Below, one piece after another: positions 27,391 through 34,946 of a DNA stretch of 64,000 nt. Both the position numbers and the translations under genes were made by a program. The notes beneath the pieces were generated by a model. It did no database searches and was not told the DNA's origin. It saw nothing but the letters and a program-made list of their open reading frames with translations. Position 1 is the first letter of the stretch, and each line of letters opens with the position of its first letter. This DNA comes from Rhizobium sp. 18055 (GTDB taxonomy: Bacteria; Pseudomonadota; Alphaproteobacteria; Rhizobiales; Rhizobiaceae): NCBI RefSeq assembly GCF_902706285.1, contig NZ_CACSKD010000003.1, positions 248,001 through 312,000 on the forward strand. The letters are read 5' to 3'.

Positions 27391-27699
27391 GTGATCCGCC
27401 ACATCGTCTTCTTCACGGCGCCGGCCGAAAATCTCGACCAGGTGCGCGCCGGCCTGTCGATCCTGACCGCCATTCCGCACGCCCGCATGCTGGAGATCGG
27501 CACCAATGTGAAGACCGACCAGCTCGGCACCGATGTCGATCTTGTTGTCTATGGCGAATTCGACGACGAGGCGGCGCTGGCCGCCTACAAGGCGCATCCG
27601 GACTACCAGCGCTCGATCGACCTGGTGCGCCCGATCCGCGAGATGCGGATGGCGGCGGACTACGATAGCGGCAAGGCAGTGAAGCAGCCGGTAGGCTGA
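27391..27699 (+). CDS. Dabb family (stress-responsive alpha/beta barrel) protein
   Basis: A 102-aa protein starting at GTG with AGGAG 6 bases upstream. MIRHIVFF at the start, DVDLVVYGEFDDEAALAAYKAHPDYQ in the middle and PIREMRMAADYD at the end match the Dabb ferredoxin-like dimer fold. The role is unknown. It is not part of the RcGTA series and is probably a cellular passenger gene. Confidence 0.85.
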   Translation: MIRHIVFFTAPAENLDQVRAGLSILTAIPHARMLEIGTNVKTDQLGTDVDLVVYGEFDDEAALAAYKAHPDYQRSIDLVRPIREMRMAADYDSGKAVKQPVG

Positions 27700-28269
27700 C
27701 TGGTGGCTTCGGACGGTGACCGGTGACCGGTGACGTTGCCGCCTCTATTTTTCTGTTCGTTGTTCACAGAGTTCTAAAATTGAACTTGGTCGCACGATGC
27801 TGCAGGTGTAGCTTTGCCGCCGGGACGAGAGGCTTTCAGGCGCGACGCTGCGAACCCAGCGCAATCGATCCGACATAAAAAGAGACCCCGCGGTGGCGGG
27901 GTCTGGAAGGTCAATTGGGGAACGCCCCGGCGGGGCGAAGGGTCAAGAGTACCATTCTTCCATGAGTATTCAAGGGTATTTTAGGTAGATCTTAATCAAA
28001 AGGTGTTAAGCGCCTAGCAAATTGGTGGTAGCCGGAAGAGACGCAGGTTTCTGGCCGCGCAATCTCCAGGAATATTGCAGCCGGTCTGCGCGCCGAGGCG
28101 CTGCTTGCCATCCCCGCACCCTATCGCTGACCCGCATCATTCCGCGGCGTTCCTTTCCACCCAGGGGCGGTCGAGCTGACACGCGCCTGGATTTCACTAC
28201 CCCCTCGCTTCGAATGCGATGCGATGCTCTTGCAGCCAGGCGCCTGGCGCAAACACGAGGAAACCACCG
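27700..28269. other. 570-bp gene-poor region before the portal gene
   Basis: No gene on the plus strand. It holds a short tandem GGTGACC repeat (27715-27734), two strong hairpins (27884-27903 and around 27921-27936), an AT-rich patch (27960-28020) and then GC-rich DNA without a convincing frame. The hairpin and T-run pattern points to a transcript on the minus strand, listed separately. Confidence 0.5.
27876..27990 (-). ncRNA. Candidate minus-strand small RNA or leader
   Basis: Read on the minus strand, a six-codon frame MEEWYS-stop (ATG at about 27961) is followed by a CGCCCCG/CGGGGCG hairpin and then by GACCCCGC-CACC-GCGGGGTC (27884-27903) running into CTCTTTTTATG, a strong intrinsic terminator. 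No gene on that strand ends here, so the terminator implies a short RNA starting in the AT-rich patch near 27970-28010. No ribosome site precedes the mini-ORF. The 5' end is a guess. Confidence 0.4.
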
Positions 28270-29427
28270 ATGAAACTCCGATCACTGCTGCCGTGGGGCT
28301 CCACGGCGGGCCGCAGTCCCGTGCCCGAGAAGAAGGCGACATCCGGCTTCATGTCGCTAACGGCCGAGGGCAGGGCCAGCTGGACCGGCCGCTCCTATGC
28401 TGCGCTGTCACGCGAGGGGTTCATGCGCAATCCGGTGGCCCATCGCTGCGTCAGGCTGGTGGCGGAAGCCACGGCCTCGGTGCCGATGCTGCTTTACGAG
28501 GGGGATCGCGAGCGGCCGGATCATCCGCTGCTGGCGCTGCTCCGGCAGCCGAACGGGCGGATGGGCGGCCCGGATTTCTTCGAGACGCTCTATGGCCACC
28601 TGCTGCTCTCGGGCAATGGCTATGTCGAGCCGCTGGCAGTCGGCGGCCAGCTGCGCGAGCTGCATCTGCTGCGGCCGGATCGGATCAGCATCGTCGAGGG
28701 CCGCGACGGCTGGCCGGAGGCCTATGATTACCGCGCCGGCGGTGCGGTCCGCCGCTTCGCTGTCGAGACCGATGGCCCCGGCCTGCTGCACCTGAAACTC
28801 TTCCACCCGCTCGACGATCACCTCGGCTTTCCGCCGCTGGCAGCAGCCCAGGTGGCGCTCGATCTCTCCAATGCCGCCGCCACCTGGAACAAGGCGCTGC
28901 TCGACAATTCCGCCCGTCCCTCTGGCGCCCTGGTCTACCAGCCGAAGGAGGGCGGCAATCTCTCGCCCGATCAATATGAGCGGCTGAAGCTGGAGCTCGA
29001 CGAGGGCTATTCCGGCCCGATACGCGCCGGCCGGCCGCTGCTGCTCGAAGGCGGGCTCGACTGGAAATCGATGGGCCTGTCGCCCAAGGACATGGATTTC
29101 GTCGAGGCCCGCAATGGCGCCGCCCGCGATATTGCGCTTGCCTTCGGCGTACCGCCGATGCTGCTCGGCATCCCCGGCGACAACACCTACGCCAACTACC
29201 AGGAAGCCAACCGCGCCTTCTATCGCCTCACCGTGCTGCCGATGCTGACCCGCACCGCCGCCTCCTTTTCCGCCTGGGCGGCCGGCAGCTATGGCGACGG
29301 GCTGCGGCTGGAACCCGACCTCGACAAGGTGGCGGGACTGGCTTCCGAACGCGACCAGCTGTGGACGCGGGTCGGCGGTGCGGCGTTCCTGAGCGACGAG
29401 GAGAAACGTCAGGCGGTGGGCTATTGA
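28270..29427 (+). CDS. GTA portal protein (g3, HK97 family)
   Basis: A 385-aa phage portal protein: the ring at one capsid vertex through which DNA enters and to which the tail attaches. Recognisable blocks are FMRNPVAHRCVRLVAEATASVPMLLYEG, LLSGNGYVEP, HPLDDHLGFPPLAAAQ and AFGVPPMLLGIPGDNTYANYQEANRAFY. The length fits RcGTA g3 (about 395). The ATG at 28270 has GAGG upstream. It is separated from terL by 1.9 kb of inserted genes. Confidence 0.93.
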   Translation: MKLRSLLPWGSTAGRSPVPEKKATSGFMSLTAEGRASWTGRSYAALSREGFMRNPVAHRCVRLVAEATASVPMLLYEGDRERPDHPLLALLRQPNGRMGGPDFFETLYGHLLLSGNGYVEPLAVGGQLRELHLLRPDRISIVEGRDGWPEAYDYRAGGAVRRFAVETDGPGLLHLKLFHPLDDHLGFPPLAAAQVALDLSNAAATWNKALLDNSARPSGALVYQPKEGGNLSPDQYERLKLELDEGYSGPIRAGRPLLLEGGLDWKSMGLSPKDMDFVEARNGAARDIALAFGVPPMLLGIPGDNTYANYQEANRAFYRLTVLPMLTRTAASFSAWAAGSYGDGLRLEPDLDKVAGLASERDQLWTRVGGAAFLSDEEKRQAVGY

Positions 29428-29433
29428 GACAGA

Positions 29434-29475
29434 TTGAGGTCGCGCCGGAAATTTGTTATACAGCGTATTACAAAT
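29434..29475 (+). promoter_or_regulatory. Promoter and operator of the ParD/ParE-type module
   Basis: TTGAGG (29434-29439), 17 bases, TATACA (29457-29462). The inverted repeat ATTTGTTATAC-AGC-GTATTACAAAT (29451-29475, one mismatch) covers the -10 box. It lies 15 bases before the antitoxin ATG and gives the module its own, self-repressed transcription within the GTA cluster. Confidence 0.75.
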
Positions 29476-29489
29476 GAAGGAACAGTCCC

Positions 29490-29750
29490 ATGACCAAGCC
29501 CGTTCTCTCCGACCCGATCGCCCTGCGTATTCCCGAAGACATGCTGAAGGATATCGAGACCATTGCCAAGGCCAGCGACCGCAGCCGCAGCTGGGTTATC
29601 GTCCGTGCGCTGAAGTATTATTTGATGGAAGAGGGGAATGATGTGTTGCAGACGCTCAAGGGCGAAGAGCAGATCCGCAACGGCGAGGCCGTCGATGCCG
29701 AGGCGTTTTTCGATGAACTGATGCAGTCACACCAAGATGACGCCGCATGA
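29490..29750 (+). CDS. Ribbon-helix-helix antitoxin (ParD/CopG-like)
   Basis: An 86-aa antitoxin: the N-terminal LSDPIALRIPEDMLKDIETIAKASDRSRSWVIVRALKYYL is a ribbon-helix-helix DNA-binding domain, and the acidic C-terminal part (EAFFDELMQSHQDDAA) would wrap the toxin. It should repress its own promoter at 29451-29475. Its stop overlaps the toxin start in ATGA. The module stands between portal and g3.5, where RcGTA has none. Confidence 0.88.
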   Translation: MTKPVLSDPIALRIPEDMLKDIETIAKASDRSRSWVIVRALKYYLMEEGNDVLQTLKGEEQIRNGEAVDAEAFFDELMQSHQDDAA

Positions 29751-30061
29751 CCAAGGTCATTCTCTCCCGGGAAGCAGCAGACTATCTCAGGTACGAGCAT
29801 GACTACCTCAACCAGTTCAATCCGCCCGCGGCCAATGCTGCCATGGCGCAAATCCGCGCGGCAATTCGCAGGCTCGGCATCCATCCGCAAATCGGCGGCC
29901 CGGCGCCGACCTTGCCCGGCCGTCGTCAGTTTGTGGTTGGTGCCTATGTCATTACCTACCGCGTCGAACGCGATGCGGTGATGGTGTCATCCATACGACA
30001 TGGCCGCCAGTCGATTGATCTCGACCGGGACGACGGCGCGGAAGAGGGCGATGGCGAATAG
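29747..30061 (+). CDS. ParE/RelE-type toxin
   Basis: A 104-aa toxin of the ParE/RelE superfamily: VILSREAADYLRYEHDYLNQFNPPAANAAMAQI, RLGIHPQIGGPAPTLPGRRQFVVGAYVITYRV and VMVSSIRHGRQSI. ParE members poison DNA gyrase and RelE members cleave mRNA; the sequence does not settle which. It is translationally coupled to the antitoxin by a 4-base overlap. Confidence 0.88.
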   Translation: MTKVILSREAADYLRYEHDYLNQFNPPAANAAMAQIRAAIRRLGIHPQIGGPAPTLPGRRQFVVGAYVITYRVERDAVMVSSIRHGRQSIDLDRDDGAEEGDGE

Positions 30062-30294
30062 CCTCCGACGACCTGGAAACAATAATCTCGCGCAGGCCTG
30101 ACACCCGCACCGCCCAAGGCGAGCCGGCCGGCTGATCCAACATGTGAACCGCCGGACTCAAACTCCGAGCCGCTGCCGCCAAGCGATTCAAAAGGCTCCG
30201 TGAAATCCCGTTCCGACAACCCGGAACCTTCGCACGCCCTACGGCATGCATGCCGCCATTCCTCCAGAAACTCCCAACACCGGGAACCAAACCA

Positions 30295-30612
30295 ATGGCT
30301 GACTTCTCCAACGAAGCAGGGCTCTGGGCGACCAGGGCGCTGGGCGCGTCGGCGGGCGCTGCCGTGTCGCTCGTCTATCTGCTGCCGAAGAACAGGCGCG
30401 AGGCCGCGAGCCGCTTCTTTACCGGTCTTGCCTGCGGCACCATCTTCGGCGGCCCCTCCGGCATCTGGATCGCCGAGCGGCTGGATCTGGTCGACCGGCT
30501 CTCGGTGTCGGAGGTGATGCTGTCGGGCTCGGCCGCATCCAGCCTCTGCGCCTGGTGGGGCCTCGGCATCCTGCAGCGCATCGCCGGCCGCTACGGCGCC
30601 CGCAACCGCTAG
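30295..30612 (+). CDS. Small membrane protein at the GTA g3.5 position
   Basis: A 105-aa protein with two or three hydrophobic segments (ATRALGASAGAAVSLVYLL, FFTGLACGTIFGGPSGIWIA and SGSAASSLCAWWGLGIL). It lies between portal and prohead protease, where RcGTA has the small g3.5 gene, and fits a rhizobial family found there (DUF6107-like). The function is unknown. The ATG at 30295 lacks a strong ribosome site. The 233 bases before it hold nothing recognisable. Confidence 0.65.
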   Translation: MADFSNEAGLWATRALGASAGAAVSLVYLLPKNRREAASRFFTGLACGTIFGGPSGIWIAERLDLVDRLSVSEVMLSGSAASSLCAWWGLGILQRIAGRYGARNR

Positions 30613-30641
30613 GGCAACAATCGATCCATAACACGAGGAGC

Positions 30642-31232
30642 ATGACGATGACCGCAAGCCGCGCGCTGGCGCGATCCCCCATGGGCGCGGACACGCGCAA
30701 GTTCGCCAATCTGGAGCTGCGTGGCCTCAGTCGTGACGGCACGTTTTCCGGCTATGCCAGCGTCTTCGGCGAGGTCGATCTCGGCAAGGATGCGATCGAG
30801 CGCGGCGCCTTCCGCAAGTCGCTCGGCGAGCGCGGGGCAGGCGGGGTGCGGATGCTGTTCCAGCACGACCCGGCCGAGCCGATCGGCGCCTGGAAGACCA
30901 TCCGCGAGGATAGCCGCGGGCTCTTTGTCGAGGGCGTGCTGGCCGATGGCGTCAGCCGCGCCCGCGAGGTGCACCAGCTGCTGAAGAACGGCGCGCTCGA
31001 TGGCCTGTCGATCGGCTTTCGCACCGTCCGCGCCAAGACCGACGCCAAATCGGGCATCCGCCGCATCCTCGAGGCCGACCTCTGGGAGATCTCGGTGGTG
31101 ACCTTCCCGATGCTGCCGTCGGCCCGCGTGCAGAACATCAAGAATGCGCGGTGGTTCCGCGACAAGGAGACCGAGCTTGTCCGCGCCATGCGCCGGGCCG
31201 CCCGGATGATGCAGACCGAAACCTTCAAATAG
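30642..31232 (+). CDS. GTA prohead protease (g4)
   Basis: A 196-aa HK97-type prohead serine protease. Typical blocks are FSGYASVFGEVDLGKDAIERGAF, MLFQHDPAEPIGAWKTIREDSRGLFVEGVL (the catalytic His lies in FQHD), GALDGLSIGF (the catalytic Ser region) and LWEISVVTFPMLPSARV. It trims the capsid protein during head maturation. The ATG at 30642 follows GAGGAG. It ends 9 bases before the capsid gene. Confidence 0.92.
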   Translation: MTMTASRALARSPMGADTRKFANLELRGLSRDGTFSGYASVFGEVDLGKDAIERGAFRKSLGERGAGGVRMLFQHDPAEPIGAWKTIREDSRGLFVEGVLADGVSRAREVHQLLKNGALDGLSIGFRTVRAKTDAKSGIRRILEADLWEISVVTFPMLPSARVQNIKNARWFRDKETELVRAMRRAARMMQTETFK

Positions 31233-31241
31233 GAAGATCTC

Positions 31242-32495
31242 ATGACCGACATGACGACCCCGCAAACCGCCCCCGAAATCAAGGCCGCCCCGGAAATCAC
31301 CGCCGCCTTCGACGATTTCATGGAGGCCTTCGAAGCCTTCAAGGAAACCAACGACACCAGGCTCGGCGAGATCGAGCAGAAGCTGACCTCCGATGTCGTC
31401 ACCCGCGACAAGATGGACCGCATCAACCGCGCCATGGACGATCAGAAGAAGCTGCTCGACCAGCTGGTGCTGAAGAAGGCCCGCCCGCCGCTCGGCCGCA
31501 GCGCTGCATCCGGTGCGGAGACCACCGAACACAAGGCCGCCTTCGAGCAGTATATCCGCCGCGGCGACGAGGCCGGCCTGCGCGAGATCGAGGCCAAGGC
31601 GATGTCATCGGGATCGGGCGCCGATGGCGGCTATCTCGTGCCCGACGAGACCGACACCGAGATCGGCCGCCGCCTCTCGGTCGTCTCGCCGGTCCGCTCG
31701 ATCGCCACCGTCCGCCAGGTCTCCGGCGCCGTGCTGAAGAAGCCGTTCTCGATCTCGGGCATGGCCGCCGGTTGGGTCGCCGAAACTGCCGCAAGGCCGC
31801 AGACATCAGGCGCCCAGCTTGCCGAACTCACCTTCCCGACCATGGAACTCTACGCCATGCCGGCCGCCACGCAGGCGCTGCTCGACGACGCGGCCGTCGA
31901 TATCGAGGCCTGGATCTCCGGCGAGGTCGATACCGTCTTTGCCGAGCAGGAGGGCACCGCCTTCGTCTCCGGCGACGGCATCAACAAGCCCAAGGGTTTC
32001 CTCGCCTATACGGCGGTTGCCGACAGCGCCTGGAGCTGGGGCAATCTCGGCTATATCGCCACCGGTGCGGCCGGCGGCTTCAAGGCATCGGGTGCCTCCG
32101 ACACGCTGATCGACACGATCTATTCGCTGAAATCGGGCCACCGGCGGAACGCCAACTTCGTCATGAACCGCAAGACCCAGGCCGAAGTCCGCAAGCTGAA
32201 GGATGGCGACGGCCGCTACCTCTGGCAGCCGCCGGCAACCGCCGGGGAAGCCGCCTCGCTGGTCGGCTTCCCCGTGGTCGAGGCCGAGGACATGCCTGAC
32301 ATCGCCGCCAACGCGCTGTCGATCGCCTTCGGTGATTTCCGCGCCGGCTATCTGGTGGTGGATCGCACCGGCGTGCGGGTGCTGCGCGATCCCTATTCGG
32401 CCAAGCCGTATGTGCTGTTCTACACAACGAAGCGTGTCGGCGGCGGGGTGCAGGATTTCGAGGCGATCAAGCTGATCCGCTTTGCGGTGAGCTGA
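31242..32495 (+). CDS. GTA major capsid protein (g5, HK97 fold)
   Basis: A 417-aa major capsid protein. The first ~105 residues are charged and helical (the scaffold-like delta domain removed by the protease). The mature part begins around KAMSSGSGADGGYLVPDETDTEI and contains PQTSGAQLAELTFPTMELYAMPAATQALLDDA and the C-terminal DPYSAKPYVLFYTTKRVGGGVQDFEAIKLIRF, matching RcGTA g5. It forms the shell that holds packaged DNA. It is followed by the repeat element instead of directly by g6. Confidence 0.95.
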   Translation: MTDMTTPQTAPEIKAAPEITAAFDDFMEAFEAFKETNDTRLGEIEQKLTSDVVTRDKMDRINRAMDDQKKLLDQLVLKKARPPLGRSAASGAETTEHKAAFEQYIRRGDEAGLREIEAKAMSSGSGADGGYLVPDETDTEIGRRLSVVSPVRSIATVRQVSGAVLKKPFSISGMAAGWVAETAARPQTSGAQLAELTFPTMELYAMPAATQALLDDAAVDIEAWISGEVDTVFAEQEGTAFVSGDGINKPKGFLAYTAVADSAWSWGNLGYIATGAAGGFKASGASDTLIDTIYSLKSGHRRNANFVMNRKTQAEVRKLKDGDGRYLWQPPATAGEAASLVGFPVVEAEDMPDIAANALSIAFGDFRAGYLVVDRTGVRVLRDPYSAKPYVLFYTTKRVGGGVQDFEAIKLIRFAVS

Positions 32496-32514
32496 GTGAC
32501 TGGCGGGCGGGTGG

Positions 32515-32690
32515 GGGTGTGCCGTGTGGCCCCCTCATCTGCCTGCCGGCATCTTCTCCCCGAGGGGAGAAGGGACCTGTGGCGGAGGCCGCATGCACGA
32601 CCTTCCCTTATCCCCGGCGGGCAGAAGAGGGCCCGCAGGTTTCAGGTGCAACAAGTTGCATCGGGGATGAGGGGGCCACCCGGCACACCC
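32515..32690. repeat. RIME-like palindromic repeat element
   Basis: A 176-bp element with 25-bp terminal inverted repeats (32515-32539 and 32666-32690, one mismatch). Inside, the perfect CTTCTCCCC-GA-GGGGAGAAG hairpin (32553-32572) and a GCGGGC/GCCCGC hairpin follow. The CCCCCTCATC...CCGGCATCTTCTCC pattern resembles the Rhizobium-specific intergenic mosaic elements. It fills the gap between capsid gene and g6 and may form RNA structure in the transcript. Confidence 0.8.
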
Positions 32691-32716
32691 TCGCCACCAA
32701 ACCCCAGGAACCCGAA

Positions 32717-33286
32717 ATGACCTATGCCCTGATCACGCCACCCGCCGCCGAGGCACTGTCACTCGCAGACGCCAAGGCCCATCTGCGCCTCGACGACGGC
32801 AACGAAGACCCGCTACTGACCTCGCTGATCCGCACCGCTCGCGACCATCTCGAACGCATCGCCGGCCTCTGCCTGATCACCCAGACATGGCGGCTCTATC
32901 TTGATTCATCACCTGAAGGCGGCGTGATTCAGATTGCCAGAGGCCCGGTGCAAGCCATTGAAAGCCTGCGGCTTTACGATGCGTCCGGCGAGGAGGTCAC
33001 GCTGCCGCTGACAGGCCATGTCCTCGACGGCAACGCCCGTCCCGCCCGCCTGATCCTCAACCGCAGCGTCAGCACGTCACGCGCCATCAACGGCATCGAG
33101 ATCGACTTCACCGCCGGCTTCGGCGACACGGGAACCGATGTGCCGGACACACTGAAGCGGGCCATGCTGATGCACATCGCCCAGATGTTCGCCTTCCGCG
33201 GCGCAGTCGCCGCAGAAGACCAGCCGGCCGACATTCCCCAGGGCTACGACCGCCTGATCACCCCTTTCATCATGAGGAGGCTCTGA
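32717..33286 (+). CDS. GTA head-tail connector (g6)
   Basis: A 189-aa gp6-like connector: LSLADAKAHLRLDDGNEDPLLTSLIRTARDHLERIAGLCLITQTWRLYLD at the N-terminus is the helical domain of the family, and AGFGDTGTDVPDTLKRAMLMHIAQMFAFRG the second part. In particles such proteins form the ring under the portal. The ATG at 32717 is the first after the repeat. Its stop shares one base with the g7 start. Confidence 0.9.
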   Translation: MTYALITPPAAEALSLADAKAHLRLDDGNEDPLLTSLIRTARDHLERIAGLCLITQTWRLYLDSSPEGGVIQIARGPVQAIESLRLYDASGEEVTLPLTGHVLDGNARPARLILNRSVSTSRAINGIEIDFTAGFGDTGTDVPDTLKRAMLMHIAQMFAFRGAVAAEDQPADIPQGYDRLITPFIMRRL

Positions 33287-33621
33287 TGCGCGCGGTGTTC
33301 GTCGATCCCGGCCATATGACCGCCCGACTGGAACTGGAATCACCCGAAGAAATCGCGGACGGGCAGGGCGGCGCGACCGTCGCCTTCGCATCCGTCGCTT
33401 CGCTCTGGGCCCGGATCGAGCCGGTCAGCGATGTCAGGGAGGAACAGGCCGGCGCCGATATCTTCATGCTCACCCACCGCATCTGGCTCCGGTTCCGCAG
33501 CGACATCCAATCCGGCATGCGGCTGCGCAAGGGCGAAAGGGTGTTCAGCATTGGCGCCTGGCACGATCCGGACGAGCGCGGCAACTACCTGATCTGCCTC
33601 TGCGAGGAGGAACGCCGATGA
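33286..33621 (+). CDS. GTA head-closure/adaptor protein (g7)
   Basis: A 111-aa head-tail joining protein with the phage head-closure pattern: MTARLELESPEEIADGQGGATVAFASVASLWARIEPVSD, THRIWLRFRSDIQSGMRLRKGERVFSIGAWHDPDERGNYLICLCEE. It seals the filled head below the connector. It overlaps g6 by one base and g8 by four. Confidence 0.9.
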   Translation: MRAVFVDPGHMTARLELESPEEIADGQGGATVAFASVASLWARIEPVSDVREEQAGADIFMLTHRIWLRFRSDIQSGMRLRKGERVFSIGAWHDPDERGNYLICLCEEERR

Positions 33622-34016
33622 GCGCTGCCAACGAGTTGCTGACGGCAATCTGCGCGCGTCTCGCGGCCGACGCCGAACTCACCGCCCTGATCGGTGCCGA
33701 TGGCATTCGCGACCGGCTGGTATCGGGCCGCAAGCTGCCCTCCATCGTCATCGGCGATTGGACCGTCAGCGATTACTCGACCGCAACCGAACAGAGCGAC
33801 GAACATCGCCTGACGCTGGAGATCTGGACGGATGCTGCAGGGCGACGACAGACAGAGATCATCGCCGCCCGCCTGCACGCGCTGCTGCACGACAGGGCAC
33901 TCGATCTCGAAGGCCATCATCTCGTCAGCCTGCTCTACCTGCTGACGCAGACCCGGCGCGAGCCGAAGACCAGGCTGCATGTGGCCGAAATGCGGTTCAG
34001 GGCAGTGACGGAGTGA
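33618..34016 (+). CDS. GTA tail terminator (g8, DUF3168)
   Basis: A 132-aa DUF3168 protein, the tail-terminator/neck type: AANELLTAICARLAADAELTALIGADGIRDRL, PSIVIGDWTVSDYSTATEQSDEHRLTLEIWTDAAGRRQ, EIIAARLHALLHD. It links the closed head to the tail tube. In RcGTA the major tail gene g9 follows directly; here a 2.3-kb insertion intervenes. Confidence 0.9.
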   Translation: MSAANELLTAICARLAADAELTALIGADGIRDRLVSGRKLPSIVIGDWTVSDYSTATEQSDEHRLTLEIWTDAAGRRQTEIIAARLHALLHDRALDLEGHHLVSLLYLLTQTRREPKTRLHVAEMRFRAVTE

Positions 34017-34071
34017 GGTTTGAATCAACAGGCCTAAGGCTTGGCACGATCGGCAAAATTCCGTGCAAAAC

Positions 34072-34090
34072 GTACATACATCGTATATAC
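34072..34090 (+). promoter_or_regulatory. Candidate operator of the tacAT module
   Basis: Inverted repeat GTACATAC-ATC-GTATATAC (34072-34090, one mismatch) about 70 bases before the antitoxin ATG. The right arm contains a TATATA that could serve as the -10. Such palindromes are the usual sites of ribbon-helix-helix antitoxins. A clear -35 was not seen. Confidence 0.5.
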
Positions 34091-34159
34091 AGAGGCTGGA
34101 TTGTGGTCGTGTGATCGCCAGATCCCTTCGCGATATCGCACTTCGATAGGAGGCCAAAC

Positions 34160-34435
34160 ATGCCAGCGGCAAAGAAAGCTGAAACCATCAGTTTGCGTAT
34201 GGATGCCAGGACCCGGGATATCATTTCCCGTGCCGCCGATGTCCGCGGCAAGTCACTGACGGCATTCCTGACCGAAGCGGCATTGCACTCGGCTCAGATG
34301 GAACTGCTGGATCAGCGTTTCGTCGGCGTTGATGCATCCGTTTTCGACAGTGTCGAAAGCCTGCTGGCGGAACCGGCCAAGGCCAATGCCAAGCTCGTCG
34401 AGCTTTTCAAGACCAATGCCGAATGGATTGATTGA
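34160..34435 (+). CDS. tacA: TacA-type antitoxin (DUF1778)
   Basis: A 91-aa DUF1778 antitoxin: AKKAETISLRMDARTRDIISRAADVRGKSLTAFLTEAALHSAQ is the ribbon-helix-helix domain, and the C-terminal FDSVESLLAEPAKANAKLVELFKTNAEWID binds the acetyltransferase toxin. It has a strong AGGAGG ribosome site. The gene is followed after 4 bases by the toxin. The pair sits between g8 and g9 of the GTA cluster. Confidence 0.9.
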   Translation: MPAAKKAETISLRMDARTRDIISRAADVRGKSLTAFLTEAALHSAQMELLDQRFVGVDASVFDSVESLLAEPAKANAKLVELFKTNAEWID

Positions 34436-34439
34436 ACGG

Positions 34440-34946
34440 ATGTTCAGACGGCCGGCGCCCTTGGCGGACGATCACATCGTTGGTGATTTCGATAGCGGCA
34501 AGCCGGCTCTGAATGCGTTCCTGAAAGACATGGCTCTTCACAATCAGCTGCAGGGCTATACCCGCACCTTCGTGATCGCCACCGACGATTACCAGTTGGC
34601 GGGCTATCACTCGCTGTGCGCAGGCATGATCAGCCGCGAAAATGCTCCGCGGCAGGTGAAGGGACACAACGCGCCCGGCGAAATTCCCGTGGCGTTGCTG
34701 GCCCGCTTGGCCGTGGACCGTTGTCATCAGGGAGCAGGCCTCGGGAAAGCACTGCTCAGAAACGCGCTTCTGTCCGTCGTTTCCTCGTCACAGCTGGTCG
34801 CTTTTCGTGCCGTGATGGTGCATGCGCTCGATGACGACGCCGAGGCGTTCTACGTCAAGTTCGGCTTCCGCTATGCCAAGGGGCTTGAGCGCACCTTGCT
34901 TCTGCCGATCAAGGATATCGTTGCGTCTCTGGCTCAGGCCACCTGA
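34440..34946 (+). CDS. tacT: TacT-type GNAT acetyltransferase toxin
   Basis: A 168-aa GNAT protein of the TacT/AtaT type, which blocks translation by acetylating charged tRNA. Visible are the family start PLADDHIVGDFDSGKPALNAFLKDMALHNQ, the acetyl-CoA loop RLAVDRCHQGAGLGKALL, and the catalytic-type Tyr region AFYVKFGFRYAKG. The ATG at 34440 matches the family start. The last 13 bases overlap the end of the opposing MFS gene. Confidence 0.9.
   Translation: MFRRPAPLADDHIVGDFDSGKPALNAFLKDMALHNQLQGYTRTFVIATDDYQLAGYHSLCAGMISRENAPRQVKGHNAPGEIPVALLARLAVDRCHQGAGLGKALLRNALLSVVSSSQLVAFRAVMVHALDDDAEAFYVKFGFRYAKGLERTLLLPIKDIVASLAQAT

Noticed and set aside
27715..27734. Tandem GGTGACC repeat as a possible iteron or origin element
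   Set aside because: Fewer than three full copies, no AT-rich stretch directly beside it and no replication gene nearby.
28022..28273. 83-codon frame before the portal gene
   Set aside because: No ribosome site, arginine-rich random-looking product, and the portal start at 28270 explains the region's end.
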